Positions 46,487-57,672 of a stretch of DNA of 64,000 nt are shown piece after piece. This stretch comes from Erythrobacter sp. WG. GTDB taxonomy: Bacteria; Pseudomonadota; Alphaproteobacteria; Sphingomonadales; Sphingomonadaceae. The stretch spans positions 62,001 to 126,000 of the forward strand of contig NZ_JAPFGY010000003.1 in assembly GCF_026586795.1 (NCBI RefSeq). The letters run 5' to 3'. The notes under the pieces are model-generated. The model saw only the letters and a program-made list of their open reading frames with translations. It searched no databases and had not been told where the DNA came from. The translations under genes were made by a program, and so were the position numbers. Position 1 is the stretch's first letter. The number at the start of each line of letters is the position of its first letter.

Positions 46487-47052
46487 TGCACATAGACCGC
46501 CAGATAGCGTCCGATGAGCAGCACCAGAACGACCAGGCTCGCACGCCGCCCGCGAACCGCTGCCCCCGCCAGCATCAACGCCGCCAACACCCCGGTCAGC
46601 ACCAGATTTGTCGGTGTGATCAGGCGCGAAAGTTCCGGGACCGAGAGCAGGAACGCCCACTGCACCGCCACCATCACCAGCAGCATCATGAACACCACCC
46701 GCCGCACCCGGAAGAAATGCGTGTCGAGTTCGGTGAAGGTCTCCGGGTCGCTGGGAAACACGAGACGGCTTGCGAGGAAATAGGCGCTCGAGAAGACCAC
46801 GACGCCGAGCACCGTCGTGCGGTTGGCCGCGACGTGATCCTGCACCGACCACGCGAACAGCCAGAAGGACAGAAGGTCGAGGATCACGAACAGCGCGAGC
46901 AGCGGGGTCAGCCACCCGACCGAGAAAGCCCGGTCGTCGCCGCTGCGCGACAGCTTGAATTCGAGCGTTCGCCCGAGCCCGGTGAGCAGTTCGACCAGCG
47001 ACAGGCCGAGCACCAGGCTGTAGAGGACGAAGACGAACTCGAACTCGCTCAT
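46483..47052 (-). CDS. Hypothetical five-helix membrane protein
   Basis: An unrecognised 189-residue inner-membrane protein. From ATG 47052 (MSEFEFVFVLYSLVLGLSLV) there are about five or six hydrophobic segments, at roughly 7-27, 47-67, 80-100, 120-140 and 145-185. The N-terminal pattern FVLYSLVLGLSLVELLTGLG recurs in small uncharacterised sphingomonad membrane proteins. The start overlaps the stop of the vgr-like gene by four bases, so they are coupled. Function unknown. Confidence 0.72.
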   Translation of the reverse strand: MSEFEFVFVLYSLVLGLSLVELLTGLGRTLEFKLSRSGDDRAFSVGWLTPLLALFVILDLLSFWLFAWSVQDHVAANRTTVLGVVVFSSAYFLASRLVFPSDPETFTELDTHFFRVRRVVFMMLLVMVAVQWAFLLSVPELSRLITPTNLVLTGVLAALMLAGAAVRGRRASLVVLVLLIGRYLAVYVQ

Positions 47053-47474
47053 GCGGCGACGGCTCCGGGGAAGGCGACGAGGCCTTCGTAGGCGCCCGGA
47101 TCGGCGATCCCGGCCAGCTTCGCCCCGTTCCGCAACAGGAAGGCATGGCGCACGATCTCGGCCTGCTGTTCGAGCCCGTAGCGCGCCAGCGGCCAGCCCG
47201 GCTTGAGCGCGTAATCGTAGCGACAGAAAGGGTGGCGCCGCAGAACGAGATGCCAGCGCCCCAGTTGCTGTGCCTGCCACACATGGGTCATCTCGTGGAT
47301 GAAGTGCCCTTGAGAATCGAGCGGGGCGGCGGCGAAGTCGTCGCAATAATGCGGCGCTTGCGGGTGGAAATGAAGGTGGCCCATGGGTGCCATCGTCACC
47401 CCGCGCGGTTGCAGCGGGAAGAACTTGCGGCGCCTCACCGTGACGCGCGCATAGTCGATGGCGGTGCCGAACAC
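47049..47474 (-). CDS. 'vgr-related' protein with HEMTH metal-site motif
   Basis: A protein of the type called 'vgr-related' in sphingomonads. It carries HFIHEMTHVWQAQQ, an HExxH zinc-metallopeptidase-like motif, and HPFCRYDYALKPGWPL. The GTG at 47474 gives 141 residues, but the frame is open upstream and GARPLTGGEVALART just before it looks homologous to the family N-terminus. No ATG/GTG/TTG exists there; a CTG at 47579 overlapping the upstream TGA (CTGA) would give 176 residues. The start is therefore unresolved. Activity is unknown. Confidence 0.75.
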   Translation of the reverse strand: MFGTAIDYARVTVRRRKFFPLQPRGVTMAPMGHLHFHPQAPHYCDDFAAAPLDSQGHFIHEMTHVWQAQQLGRWHLVLRRHPFCRYDYALKPGWPLARYGLEQQAEIVRHAFLLRNGAKLAGIADPGAYEGLVAFPGAVAA

Positions 47475-47575
47475 CGTCCGGGCGAGAGCAACCTCGCCGC
47501 CCGTCAGCGGCCGCGCGCCCCCGACCGGGCAGGGGGCGACCGCGGCGGGCAGGCCGGTCCCGTCAAGCGCGGGCC

Positions 47576-48097
47576 TCAGCGCTCGTCCCCGGCCGCCCGC
47601 ACCGGCGCCTCGAGCGTCTTGCTGCTGCCGTCGGAGAGGGTCAGCGTCAGCTTCGCCGTCGCGCCCGGCGTCAGGGCGCTGCCCGGATCCATCGCCATGA
47701 CGTGCAGCCCGCCCGGCGCGAAGCTGACCGGCGCACTCGTGGCAAGCGCCACCTTGTCGGCCATCACCATCTGCATCTTGCCGGCGTTCTCGGCATAGTC
47801 GTGGATCATCGTCATCCCGGCGCCCTCGATCGCGACGCCGGTAAGGCTCACGCCGTCGGCGCCGCTGTAGGCGAGGTCGAAATAGGCCGCTGCCGGGTTG
47901 CCCGCGACGGGGGCGAGCACCACGCGGGCGTTGCTGACGGTCAGCGCGTCCGCCGCCGGCGCCCCGGCCTGTGCCCCCGCCTCGGTCCCGGCCTCGGCCT
48001 GCTGGGCAGGCGCATCGCTGCCCCCCGAACAGGCGGAAAGAAGCGGCAGCAGGGCAGCGGCGAGGGCCACCGGGAGGGCGCGGGGGAGGGAAATCAC
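47576..48097 (-). CDS. PCu(A)C-family copper chaperone lipoprotein
   Basis: A 173-residue periplasmic protein. The signal peptide has lipobox LLSAC (Cys23), then a low-complexity linker. The PCuAC domain has AAYFDLAYSGADGVSLTGV, MTMIHDYAENAGKMQMV and GGLHVMAMD, which provide the Met/His ligands of the H/MxnMxnHxM copper site. Family members deliver Cu(I) to cytochrome oxidase CuA or CuB. It is the first gene of a small operon with the vgr-related and membrane-protein genes. Confidence 0.88.
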   Translation of the reverse strand: MISLPRALPVALAAALLPLLSACSGGSDAPAQQAEAGTEAGAQAGAPAADALTVSNARVVLAPVAGNPAAAYFDLAYSGADGVSLTGVAIEGAGMTMIHDYAENAGKMQMVMADKVALATSAPVSFAPGGLHVMAMDPGSALTPGATAKLTLTLSDGSSKTLEAPVRAAGDER

Positions 48098-48146
48098 GGG
48101 AACTGTCTCCTTGTGGAAAGCGTGCCGAAACTAGAGGCGCGGCTCT

Positions 48147-48174
48147 CTTGTGCCAAGCGAAAGCACACCTATAT
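48147..48174 (+). promoter_or_regulatory. RpoH (sigma-32-type) promoter of dnaK
   Basis: CTTG (48147-48150), a 17-base spacer and CCTATAT (48168-48174) match the alphaproteobacterial RpoH consensus (CTTG-N17/18-CYTATNT) closely. It lies 92 bases before the dnaK start. No CIRCE element accompanies it. Confidence 0.8.
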
Positions 48175-48266
48175 CGCCCTCACAAACGAGCCGCCAAGGT
48201 GCTTTGCCGGGTCCCGGGAAGCCGACGGCAGCGGTGTCCAACAATGTCCTTATGGATGGGGAAACA

Positions 48267-50189
<1,923 letters not shown>

Positions 50190-50211
50190 GGCCCCGATGC
50201 AACCCAGCGTC

Positions 50212-50253
50212 CCGCCGCAGCGCCCGGAGCACCCCTCCGGCGCGGCGGCGGGC
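50212..50253 (+). other. GC-rich hairpin between dnaK and dnaJ
   Basis: CCCGCCGC (50212-50219) pairs with GCGGCGGG (50246-50253), and an inner GCGCC-CGGA/TCCG-GCGC stem continues it to a 7-base loop. There is no T-tract, so it is more likely an mRNA processing or stability element that sets DnaJ below DnaK than a full terminator. Confidence 0.6.
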
Positions 50254-50280
50254 GGTGGCAACGGGGAATAGGTCACGACC

Positions 50281-51435
50281 ATGTCCAGCGCCCAGCTCGA
50301 TTACTATTCGCTTCTCGAGGTCACCCGCGACTGCGACGGGAACACCCTGAAGAGCGCCTATCGCAAGCTCGCCATGAAGTATCACCCGGATCGCAACCCG
50401 GGCGATGCGGAATGCGAGGCGAAGTTCAAGGCGATCAACGAGGCCTATGACTGCCTCAAGGACCCGCAGAAGCGCGCGGCCTATGATCGTTTCGGCCACC
50501 AGGCGTTCACCCAGGGGATGAACGGCGGTGGTGGCGGCGGCTTTGGTGGCGGCGGCTTCGGCGGAGGCGGCGACTTTGCCGACATTGGCGACATCTTCGA
50601 GACGATCTTCGGCAGCGCCTTCGGCGGCGGCGGCGGCGCGCAGCGCGCGCAGAACCGGCGCGGGGCGGACCTGCGCTACGATATGCAGGTGAGCCTCGAG
50701 GAGGCTTTCCACGGCAAGTCCACCGAGATCGAGATCGAGGTCAGCGCGCCTTGCGACACCTGTGACGGCACCGGCGCAACCCCCGGCACCAGCGAACGCC
50801 AGTGCAACCTGTGTCACGGCATGGGCTCTGTGCGCGCCAAGCAGGGCCTGTTCGTGATCGAACGCCCGTGCCCGACCTGCAACGGGCGCGGCACGGTGAT
50901 CGAGAATCCCTGCCGCGTGTGCCGCGGCGAGGGCCGCGTCGACAAGCCGCAGACCCTCAAGGTCGATATCCCCGCAGGGGTCGACACCGGCACCCGTATC
51001 CGCCTGTCGGGCAAGGGCGAGGCAGGCCAGCGCGGGGCGCCGCCGGGCGACCTTTACATCTTCCTCCACGTGACGCCGCACCCGGTGTTCGAGCGCGAGG
51101 GCACGACGCTCGCCACCCGCGTGCCGGTGAGCTTCACCACCGCGGCGCTGGGCGGCTGCGTCGAGATCCCGGACCTCGACGGCTCGACCAACCGGCTCGA
51201 CATCCCGGTCGGCATCCAGTCGGGCAAGCAGCTGCGCATCCGCGGAGCGGGCATGCCGGTGCTGCAAGGGCGCGGGCGCGGGGACATGGTGGTCGAGATC
51301 GTGGTCGAGACGCCCACGAAGCTGTCGCGGCGCCAGAAGGAAATCCTCGAGGAGTTCAAGGCGACCGAGACCGGCGACGAGTGCCCCGAGAGCCGCAGCT
51401 TCTTCGCCAAGCTCAAGGACGCCTTCGGGGGCTAG
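50281..51435 (+). CDS. dnaJ: Molecular chaperone DnaJ
   Basis: DnaJ (384 residues) stimulates DnaK ATPase and binds substrates. The J domain has HPD at 35-37, then a Gly-rich linker (about 80-125). The zinc-binding domain holds four CxxCxGxG repeats: CDTCDGTG, CNLCHGMG, CPTCNGRG and CRVCRGEG. The C-terminal peptide-binding domains follow. The stop abuts directly on the next ATG at 51436. Confidence 0.98.
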   Translation: MSSAQLDYYSLLEVTRDCDGNTLKSAYRKLAMKYHPDRNPGDAECEAKFKAINEAYDCLKDPQKRAAYDRFGHQAFTQGMNGGGGGGFGGGGFGGGGDFADIGDIFETIFGSAFGGGGGAQRAQNRRGADLRYDMQVSLEEAFHGKSTEIEIEVSAPCDTCDGTGATPGTSERQCNLCHGMGSVRAKQGLFVIERPCPTCNGRGTVIENPCRVCRGEGRVDKPQTLKVDIPAGVDTGTRIRLSGKGEAGQRGAPPGDLYIFLHVTPHPVFEREGTTLATRVPVSFTTAALGGCVEIPDLDGSTNRLDIPVGIQSGKQLRIRGAGMPVLQGRGRGDMVVEIVVETPTKLSRRQKEILEEFKATETGDECPESRSFFAKLKDAFGG

Positions 51436-52053
51436 ATGCTACCCTCGCTGCTGATCGTCGACGACTTCCTGTCGGACCCCTGGGCCGCGCGGCGTGCGGC
51501 GCTCGGGCTCGGCTATGACCCGGCCGAGCAGCACGGCAATTTCCCCGGATTGAACTCGACCCGCGCGCTCGACACCGCGCCGATCGATGCGGCGGTCTCG
51601 CGGCTGCTGGGCGTCCCGCTCGGCCCGGCGCCCGGCACGCAGCACGGGCACTGCCGCCTCACGGGCAAGGGCGCCAAGGGCAGGAGCGGCGTCCATGTCG
51701 ACCCGGCCGCCTATTCCGGCATCCTCTACCTCTCGCGACCCGAGGACTGCGCGCGGCCGGATGCGGGCGGCACGGATTTCTTCCGCCACAGGCGCACCGG
51801 GCTCGAGGCCGTGCCGCAGGATCCGGCGAAGGTCGCCGCCTCGGGCTATGGCGACGTCAATGCGCTGATCGAGGACGTGGTCAACAAGGACACCTGCCTT
51901 CCCGCCAAGTGGGAGCGCACCCTGCGCATCCCGGCGCGCTTCAACCGGCTGCTGCTGTTTTCCCCCTGGCAGTTCCACAACGCCGCCCCCGGCTTCGGCA
52001 CCAGCCCCGAGAATTCGCGCCTCGTGATGCTGCTGTTCTTCGCAGCCGCCTGA
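51436..52053 (+). CDS. DUF6445-family protein, oxygenase-like fold
   Basis: A 205-residue protein of the type DUF6445. The layout resembles 2-oxoglutarate/Fe oxygenases: GRSGVHVDPAAYSGILYLS could hold the HxD pair, GGTDFFRHRRTG follows, and FSPWQFHNAAPGFG could supply the distal His. That role is inference from pattern only. It starts on the base after the dnaJ stop, so it is probably translated from the heat-shock transcript, which is unusual for this family. Confidence 0.7.
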   Translation: MLPSLLIVDDFLSDPWAARRAALGLGYDPAEQHGNFPGLNSTRALDTAPIDAAVSRLLGVPLGPAPGTQHGHCRLTGKGAKGRSGVHVDPAAYSGILYLSRPEDCARPDAGGTDFFRHRRTGLEAVPQDPAKVAASGYGDVNALIEDVVNKDTCLPAKWERTLRIPARFNRLLLFSPWQFHNAAPGFGTSPENSRLVMLLFFAAA

Positions 52054-52126
52054 TGGCCATTTTGGCGGAGCGGCGGATGACTCGTCCTCTCGCCAGTGGT
52101 ATCTTCGCTTCCAAAGGGGGGCGGCG

Positions 52127-53338
52127 ATGGTCGGAGGGATTGTCGGCAAAAGAGCTTTTATCAAGGCGGGTGCGGCCCTTGCGGCGCTGGGCGGTTCGGC
52201 GGCAGCAGCGGGCCAGAGCCAGCGACTGTTCGGTCTCGACATCCCCGACGAACTCGCCAACCTTCTGCCGAGCAAGCCGCTGGAATATGCCCGTCTTGCC
52301 GAATCCGTCATCGCACTGGAACGCGAGGCCGAGCGCAAGCGCCTGCCGCCATCACCCCTGTCGCCGCGCAAGCTATCGCCGATCGATGCGCTTGACGAGG
52401 CCATCTATCAGACCGTCCTGCCGCGCCTCGTCGCCCTGATCGACCGTACCGAGGCTATCGATCCCGCGCTCGCCGACAAGGCGGGCGGGTTGCTCGCGCA
52501 GTTGCACCTGACGCAGCATGAACTGCCCGAAGCCTTGCGCCTCGCCGTGGCGCCGCCCCCCGCCGCCACCGATCGGCGCGGAATGCTGCGGCGGGCGTCG
52601 TTTCTGGCCGGGCAAGGGATTGCGGCCGACATCCCGACAATCTCGCAGGAAGTCGTGCAACCATTCCCGCAGGTGCCCACGCCTCCCGAGGCAGGCGACG
52701 ATTCGGCACCTCAGTCCATGCCCGACACGCAACCCGATGCGCCGCTTAGCCGGGCCAGGTCCTTCGATCCTCTGCGCGAGGAGTATCGCCGCTTGTTCTC
52801 TCGCCTCACCGTGCGCGCGGAACGCGCCGAGGCGGCCGAATTCCACCTCGCCATGATCCGCAGATCGCGCAATCGTTATGAACGCACGAGCGCGCGCACC
52901 GGGGTGCCTTGGTTCTTCATCGCCGTCACCCACGCGCTCGAATCCAGCTTCAATTTCCGCGCTCACCTCCACAACGGCGATTTTCCTCTGTCAGCCCGCA
53001 CACGGCAGGTGCCCGCCGGACGTCCGCTCACGTGGCTGCCGCCCTCGGACTGGGAATCGAGCGCTGTCGATGCGATGAAGCTCTTGGGCTTTTCCGGGCA
53101 GACCGACTGGAGCCTCGAGCGCACGCTCTACCGGCTCGAGGCCTATAATGGCTTCGGCTACCGGCAATTGGGCGTCCCGACACCCTATCTGTGGAGCTTC
53201 TCGCAGCATTATGATCGCGGCAAGTTTGTCGCCGATGGCAAGTTCAGTCGCACGGCGCGTTCGCAGCAATGCGGAGCGGCGGTGATGCTGTGGCTGCTCG
53301 ATTCCGCAGGCGAGATCGATTGGAGCGGGGTTGTCTAA
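52127..53338 (+). CDS. Lysozyme-family protein (COG5526-like) with Tat/Sec-like N-terminus
   Basis: A 403-residue protein. The N-terminus GKRAFIKAGAALAALGG resembles a Tat- or Sec-type signal. The middle (about 60-230) is variable and Pro-rich. The C-terminal domain (about 245-400) resembles the 'lysozyme family' COG5526: FFIAVTHALESSFNFRAHLH holds a candidate catalytic Glu, followed by HNGDFPLSARTRQVPAGRP, LERTLYRLEAYNGFGYRQ and TPYLWSFSQHYDRGKFVADG. It probably cuts peptidoglycan. The stop shares bases with the convergent patatin gene. Confidence 0.8.
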   Translation: MVGGIVGKRAFIKAGAALAALGGSAAAAGQSQRLFGLDIPDELANLLPSKPLEYARLAESVIALEREAERKRLPPSPLSPRKLSPIDALDEAIYQTVLPRLVALIDRTEAIDPALADKAGGLLAQLHLTQHELPEALRLAVAPPPAATDRRGMLRRASFLAGQGIAADIPTISQEVVQPFPQVPTPPEAGDDSAPQSMPDTQPDAPLSRARSFDPLREEYRRLFSRLTVRAERAEAAEFHLAMIRRSRNRYERTSARTGVPWFFIAVTHALESSFNFRAHLHNGDFPLSARTRQVPAGRPLTWLPPSDWESSAVDAMKLLGFSGQTDWSLERTLYRLEAYNGFGYRQLGVPTPYLWSFSQHYDRGKFVADGKFSRTARSQQCGAAVMLWLLDSAGEIDWSGVV

Positions 53339-55710
53339 CCCAGCTTCTCGCGCACCTCGGCCCGGATCTGATCGATGAGCCCGCGCTGGCATCGCCCTGA
53401 TGCTTCCTCTTCGTCGAGCACCGCGAGGAACGCCGCTCGCTTGCCTTCGCGCAAGGCTTCGGGCGCAACGCCACCGTTGACGGTGGACGCCAGCAGGTCG
53501 ATCATCCGTTCTGCTCCGTGGAGGCGGCCCCACAGGTAGTCGTTCTCGCGGTAGTCACGGCTGAAGAAGGCGCCGAAATTGTAGAACTCGATGCCCCGCA
53601 ATGTCGCCGCCGTCCCGCCTTCGCGGATGCTGAGCGCATCGTCGGGGGAGATGCGGTCGATCTTGACCGGGTTGAACTCGTCCAGACCCTCGCGCCGCGA
53701 CAGGGGGAGGGTGGCGACGTCGTAGAAGGGAAAGCCGAGGTAGGTGAGCAGCATCCGCCGCTTGAGCAGGCGCGGCATATCCTCGAGCGCGTCGATCAGC
53801 ATCTCCTCGGCCTTGAGGTCGGTGGCCGGAAGCAGGCGCTGGGTCGCGAGGTGATCGAGCACCGCGCCCGGCATCTTCAGCGCATCGAGCGCCAGGATGG
53901 CGAAGCGCGGGGAGTTCCTCACATCCTCGTCGGCAGCATGGTAGAGCGCGAGGATCTGGTAGAGCCGGTCGCGCGCGCGGTCGCTGGCGTCTTCGGGAAT
54001 GTCGGGATCGAGCTGCCAGTCGCGCGCGAGCTTGCGTGCGAGCAGTTCCAGGCGCCGGATGCGGAAGCCGGTGTCATGCGCGCGGAAGAAGGCGATCGCC
54101 TCGGGCGTCGCGCCGCCGCCCGCGTCCGTCAGGCGGGTGAGCCCGCGCATCTCGAGCTCGCGGCGCAGGGCATGGGCGAGAGGGGCGGGGTCGGCCATCG
54201 GCTGGCCTGCCGATTTGAGCGTCAGCGCGGCGAGCTGGTCGAGGATGCCCTCGAACTTGGTGAGCGCATAGGCGCCGAAGGCATAGCCCGCGCGCTCGGC
54301 CGCGGCCTGCTGCGCCTTCGCACGCCAGCCTGCAAGGCGCTTGGGCGTCGGGCGGTCGAGGAGGAAGGTGTAGCCGAACAGCTTTTCCACCGCGCGGTCG
54401 ATATCGGGCTGCAATTCCATCACGATCCGCTTCAGCCGCCCGGCATCGCGCGATTGCTGGGCGATACGTTCGAGATCGTCGCGGATCGGCTGTTCGCGCG
54501 GGATGGTGGAGATCGCGCCGAAGATCGCGCCGAAGAAACCGACCTCGCGCGCGCGCATCGCCGGGGTGGGCGCGGCGCCCTCGGGCCGGGGGTCGAGGTA
54601 GACGAAGCGGCGGTCCACCTCGCGCTGCGCGGGGCGGCCGTAGAGCGCGGCGAGCGCGGCGCCGAAGGGGGCGCCCACCAGCACCGCCCCGTCGATCAGC
54701 GCGACCTCGCTGACCGTGCCGCGCGCGACATGGGCGGGCATGGTGCGCCGCAGGAACCCCTCGCGGGTCTCCCAGCAATGGCCGACCTCTTCGGCGAGGC
54801 GGTCGATCTCCGCGAGGGTGAGCGGCGGGAAGGCCCCCGGAAAGCTCGCCGTGGCGCGCGCGGCCAGCACCAGTTCGAGCGGATCGGCAAGCCTGCCGCC
54901 CTGCCGCCCCGAGCCCCCTTGGCCGATCCGCGCGCGGAAGGTGATCGGCAGGCGGTGTTCGCTCTCCTCGACCTGCGGCGGGGAATGGAGCCGCAGCGTC
55001 TCGGGGTGGCCGCGAAAGTCGGTGGCCGTGACCGCGAGATCGATCGGGTAGCCTTCGGGGAGCAGCGGGATGCCATCCCCCTCCTCCTCCATGCGGCCGA
55101 GCGCCTCGTAGAGCATCATCGCGAATTTCTCGCCCGAAAAAGGCGGGCTGAACCAGCGCCCGCGCACGAGGCGGGACACCTTGGCGCGCACCTCGGCACG
55201 GGTCTCCGGCGAGACGGTCGCGCTCACCGCGTTGCCCGGCCGCGAGAGGAACCATTCGGCGATCGGCTGCGCCCACAGCTTGGCGTAGCGCCACATGGGC
55301 TCGGCCTCCGGATCGGTCAGCGCCTCGGCATCGGCGTTTGTCAGCCACAGGTCGGTCAGCGGCTCGAGGCTGTGCCCGGCATGAATCGCCTGGGCGAGGA
55401 ACACCGCGTTGATGCCTCCCGCGCTCGCCCCGGTCAGGATGTCGGGAAGCACTCGCAGGCGCAGGCCATGATCGCGCTCGATCTGGCCGAGGAAGTCGCG
55501 ATACGCGGCGGCCGACCCGTCCAGAGACACGGCTGTGGGATGGTGGAAGGCGCGGCTCGCCCGGGCGAGGTGCCAGACCTCCTTGGTGATCCCGTGCATA
55601 TAGACCGCAAGGCTGACCCCGCCGTAGCACACGAGAGCAAGGCGCAGTTCCTTTTGGCGCATGAGGCTGTCTAGCGGGGATGCGCGGCGCAATGCAATTG
55701 CGTTCGTCAT
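53335..55710 (-). CDS. Large patatin-like phospholipase
   Basis: A 791-residue patatin-like protein of the long 'patatin-like protein' class. The N-terminus has LRLALVCYGGVSLAVYMHG (oxyanion-hole region) and the lipase elbow GASAGGIN with the catalytic Ser. The dyad Asp probably lies in ALIDGAVLVGAPFG (DG/A motif). The C-terminal half is helical, without recognisable domains, and lacks a signal peptide. It probably hydrolyses membrane lipids. It is divergent from radA with 24 bases between starts, so their promoters overlap coding sequence. Confidence 0.9.
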   Translation of the reverse strand: MTNAIALRRASPLDSLMRQKELRLALVCYGGVSLAVYMHGITKEVWHLARASRAFHHPTAVSLDGSAAAYRDFLGQIERDHGLRLRVLPDILTGASAGGINAVFLAQAIHAGHSLEPLTDLWLTNADAEALTDPEAEPMWRYAKLWAQPIAEWFLSRPGNAVSATVSPETRAEVRAKVSRLVRGRWFSPPFSGEKFAMMLYEALGRMEEEGDGIPLLPEGYPIDLAVTATDFRGHPETLRLHSPPQVEESEHRLPITFRARIGQGGSGRQGGRLADPLELVLAARATASFPGAFPPLTLAEIDRLAEEVGHCWETREGFLRRTMPAHVARGTVSEVALIDGAVLVGAPFGAALAALYGRPAQREVDRRFVYLDPRPEGAAPTPAMRAREVGFFGAIFGAISTIPREQPIRDDLERIAQQSRDAGRLKRIVMELQPDIDRAVEKLFGYTFLLDRPTPKRLAGWRAKAQQAAAERAGYAFGAYALTKFEGILDQLAALTLKSAGQPMADPAPLAHALRRELEMRGLTRLTDAGGGATPEAIAFFRAHDTGFRIRRLELLARKLARDWQLDPDIPEDASDRARDRLYQILALYHAADEDVRNSPRFAILALDALKMPGAVLDHLATQRLLPATDLKAEEMLIDALEDMPRLLKRRMLLTYLGFPFYDVATLPLSRREGLDEFNPVKIDRISPDDALSIREGGTAATLRGIEFYNFGAFFSRDYRENDYLWGRLHGAERMIDLLASTVNGGVAPEALREGKRAAFLAVLDEEEASGRCQRGLIDQIRAEVREKLG

Positions 55711-55734
55711 CTGTTCTCTTTATGGCACGCACAT

Positions 55735-57102
55735 ATGGCAAAAACGAAGCGCCGCTATGTGTGCCAGGAATGCGGCTCGGTCTCGCACCGCTGGCAGGGT
55801 CAATGCGCCGATTGCGGGCAATGGAACACGCTGGTCGAGGACGTTCCGGCAACGGTGTTCTCGCAGAAGCACGACCTGTCGAGCGGCGGGCGGGCGGTAG
55901 CCTTCGAGCCGCTGAATGCGCCGACGCAGCTGCCGGTGCGGAAGTCCACCGGGCTCGCCGAGTTCGACCGCGCGCTGGGCGGCGGGCTGGTGCCGGGTTC
56001 GGCAGTGCTTTTGGGCGGCGATCCCGGGATCGGCAAGTCGACCCTGCTGCTCCAGACCGCGGCGACCATCGCGCGGGGTGGCAATGACGTCGTCTATGTC
56101 AGCGGCGAGGAGGCGGCCGGGCAGGTGCGCCTTCGCGCGAGCCGCATGGGGGTGGCCGACGCGCCGATCCGGCTCGCCTCGGAAACCTCGGTGCGCGACA
56201 TCCTGACCACGCTGTCGATGGCGCCGCCCCCGGCGCTGCTGGTAATCGATTCGATCCAGACCATGCATTCCGACACCATCGAGGGCGCGCCGGGCACCGT
56301 CTCGCAGGTGCGCGGCTGCGCGCTGGAGCTGATCCGCTACGCCAAGGAGAGCGGCTGCGCGCTGGTGCTGGTCGGCCACGTCACCAAGGACGGCACCATC
56401 GCGGGGCCGCGCGTGCTCGAGCACATGGTGGATGTGGTGATGAGCTTCGAGGGCGAGCGCTCGCACCAGTACCGCATCCTGCGCGCGCTCAAGAACCGCT
56501 TCGGCGCGGTCGACGAGATCGGGGTCTTTGCCATGGCCAGCGAGGGGCTGGAGGAAGTCGCCAACCCTTCGCTGCTGTTCCTCTCCGGGCGCGAGACTCC
56601 GCTCGCCGGGAGCGCGGTGTTCCCGGCGCTCGAGGGCACGCGGCCGGTGCTCGTCGAGATCCAGGCGCTGATCGTGCGCCTGCAATCGGGCGCGACGCCG
56701 CGCCGGGCGGTCGTCGGCTGGGACTCCGGGCGCCTCGCGATGCTCCTCGCGGTGCTGGAATCGCGCTGCGGGCTCAACTTCTCCTCGGCGGAGGTCTATC
56801 TCAACATCGCCGGGGGCTACCGCCTGACCGATCCGGCCGCCGATCTCGCCGTGGCCGCCGCGCTGGTCTCCGCGCTCGCCGACCGGCCGCTGCCCGACAA
56901 GGCCGCGTGGTTCGGCGAGGTGAGCCTTGCGGGCGAGATCCGCCCCGTCGCCCACGCGCCGCTGCGGCTGCGCGAGGCGGCGAAGCTCGGCTTCGCGCGC
57001 TGCTATGGCCCGGCGGGCGCGGCGCAGGAAGGCGCCGGGGCCCAGTATCGCGGCCTCGGCGCGCTCGCGAACCTCGTTGACCAGGTGGTGGGCAGCGCAT
57101 AA
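55735..57102 (+). CDS. radA: DNA repair protein RadA
   Basis: RadA/Sms (455 residues) is a RecA-like branch-migration ATPase. It has an N-terminal zinc finger (CQECGSVS...CADCGQW, Cys10/13/26/29 region), Walker A GGDPGIGKSTLLLQ, the RadA-specific KNRFG motif in LKNRFGAVDEIG and a C-terminal Lon-protease-like domain (SAEVYLNIAGGYRL). Length is normal. cvpA follows after 15 bases, a frequent radA-cvpA order in Alphaproteobacteria. Confidence 0.98.
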   Translation: MAKTKRRYVCQECGSVSHRWQGQCADCGQWNTLVEDVPATVFSQKHDLSSGGRAVAFEPLNAPTQLPVRKSTGLAEFDRALGGGLVPGSAVLLGGDPGIGKSTLLLQTAATIARGGNDVVYVSGEEAAGQVRLRASRMGVADAPIRLASETSVRDILTTLSMAPPPALLVIDSIQTMHSDTIEGAPGTVSQVRGCALELIRYAKESGCALVLVGHVTKDGTIAGPRVLEHMVDVVMSFEGERSHQYRILRALKNRFGAVDEIGVFAMASEGLEEVANPSLLFLSGRETPLAGSAVFPALEGTRPVLVEIQALIVRLQSGATPRRAVVGWDSGRLAMLLAVLESRCGLNFSSAEVYLNIAGGYRLTDPAADLAVAAALVSALADRPLPDKAAWFGEVSLAGEIRPVAHAPLRLREAAKLGFARCYGPAGAAQEGAGAQYRGLGALANLVDQVVGSA

Positions 57103-57117
57103 TCGTTGCGCTGCACC

Positions 57118-57672
57118 ATGGCGCTTCTCGACCTCATCATCGCGATCATCGTCATCATCGCCGCGATCGGCGGGTTCCTGCGCGGGCTGGTGCAGGAGGT
57201 GCTGAGCCTCGCCTCGTGGATCATGGCCGCACTGGCGATCCACTATCTCCACCCCGCACTGACCGATGGCCTGCGCGCCTTCTACCGGAGCGAACCCGGC
57301 GTCTCGCTGCTTGCCTTCGCGCTGCTGCTGCTCATTCCCTATGCGGCGATGAAGGTCATCATCGGCAATGTCAGCGGCGCGTCCGACGGCGCGGTGCTCG
57401 GGCCCATCGACCGGGTGCTCGGCTTCGGCTTCGGCGCGATCAAGGGCGCGCTGATCGCGGTCTTCGCCTTCGCCATGCTGGTCACCGGCATGGACGAGAC
57501 CTGGGGCTATTACGGGCGCCCGGCCTGGATCAGCGGCGCGCGCACCTATGCCGCCGCCGACGCCTTCTCGCGCCAGCTCCTGCCGCAGATCGCGATCCGC
57601 CGCGACCGGCTGCGCAGCGAGGCCGAGGCGCGCGAGGCCGCGGCCGAGCGCGCCGCACGGCGCCGGCGGTGA
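57118..57672 (+). CDS. cvpA: CvpA-family membrane protein
   Basis: A 184-residue CvpA-family protein (colicin V production accessory/envelope stress) with four predicted helices. LLDLIIAIIVIIAAIGGFLRGLVQEVLSLA is the hallmark N-terminus; only its first part, MALLDLIIAI, is used for start choice at 57118. GPIDRVLGFGFGAIKGALIA forms the conserved loop before the last helix. The C-terminus is a charged Arg/Ala helix. Its TGA overlaps the next GTG start. Confidence 0.93.
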   Translation: MALLDLIIAIIVIIAAIGGFLRGLVQEVLSLASWIMAALAIHYLHPALTDGLRAFYRSEPGVSLLAFALLLLIPYAAMKVIIGNVSGASDGAVLGPIDRVLGFGFGAIKGALIAVFAFAMLVTGMDETWGYYGRPAWISGARTYAAADAFSRQLLPQIAIRRDRLRSEAEAREAAAERAARRRR

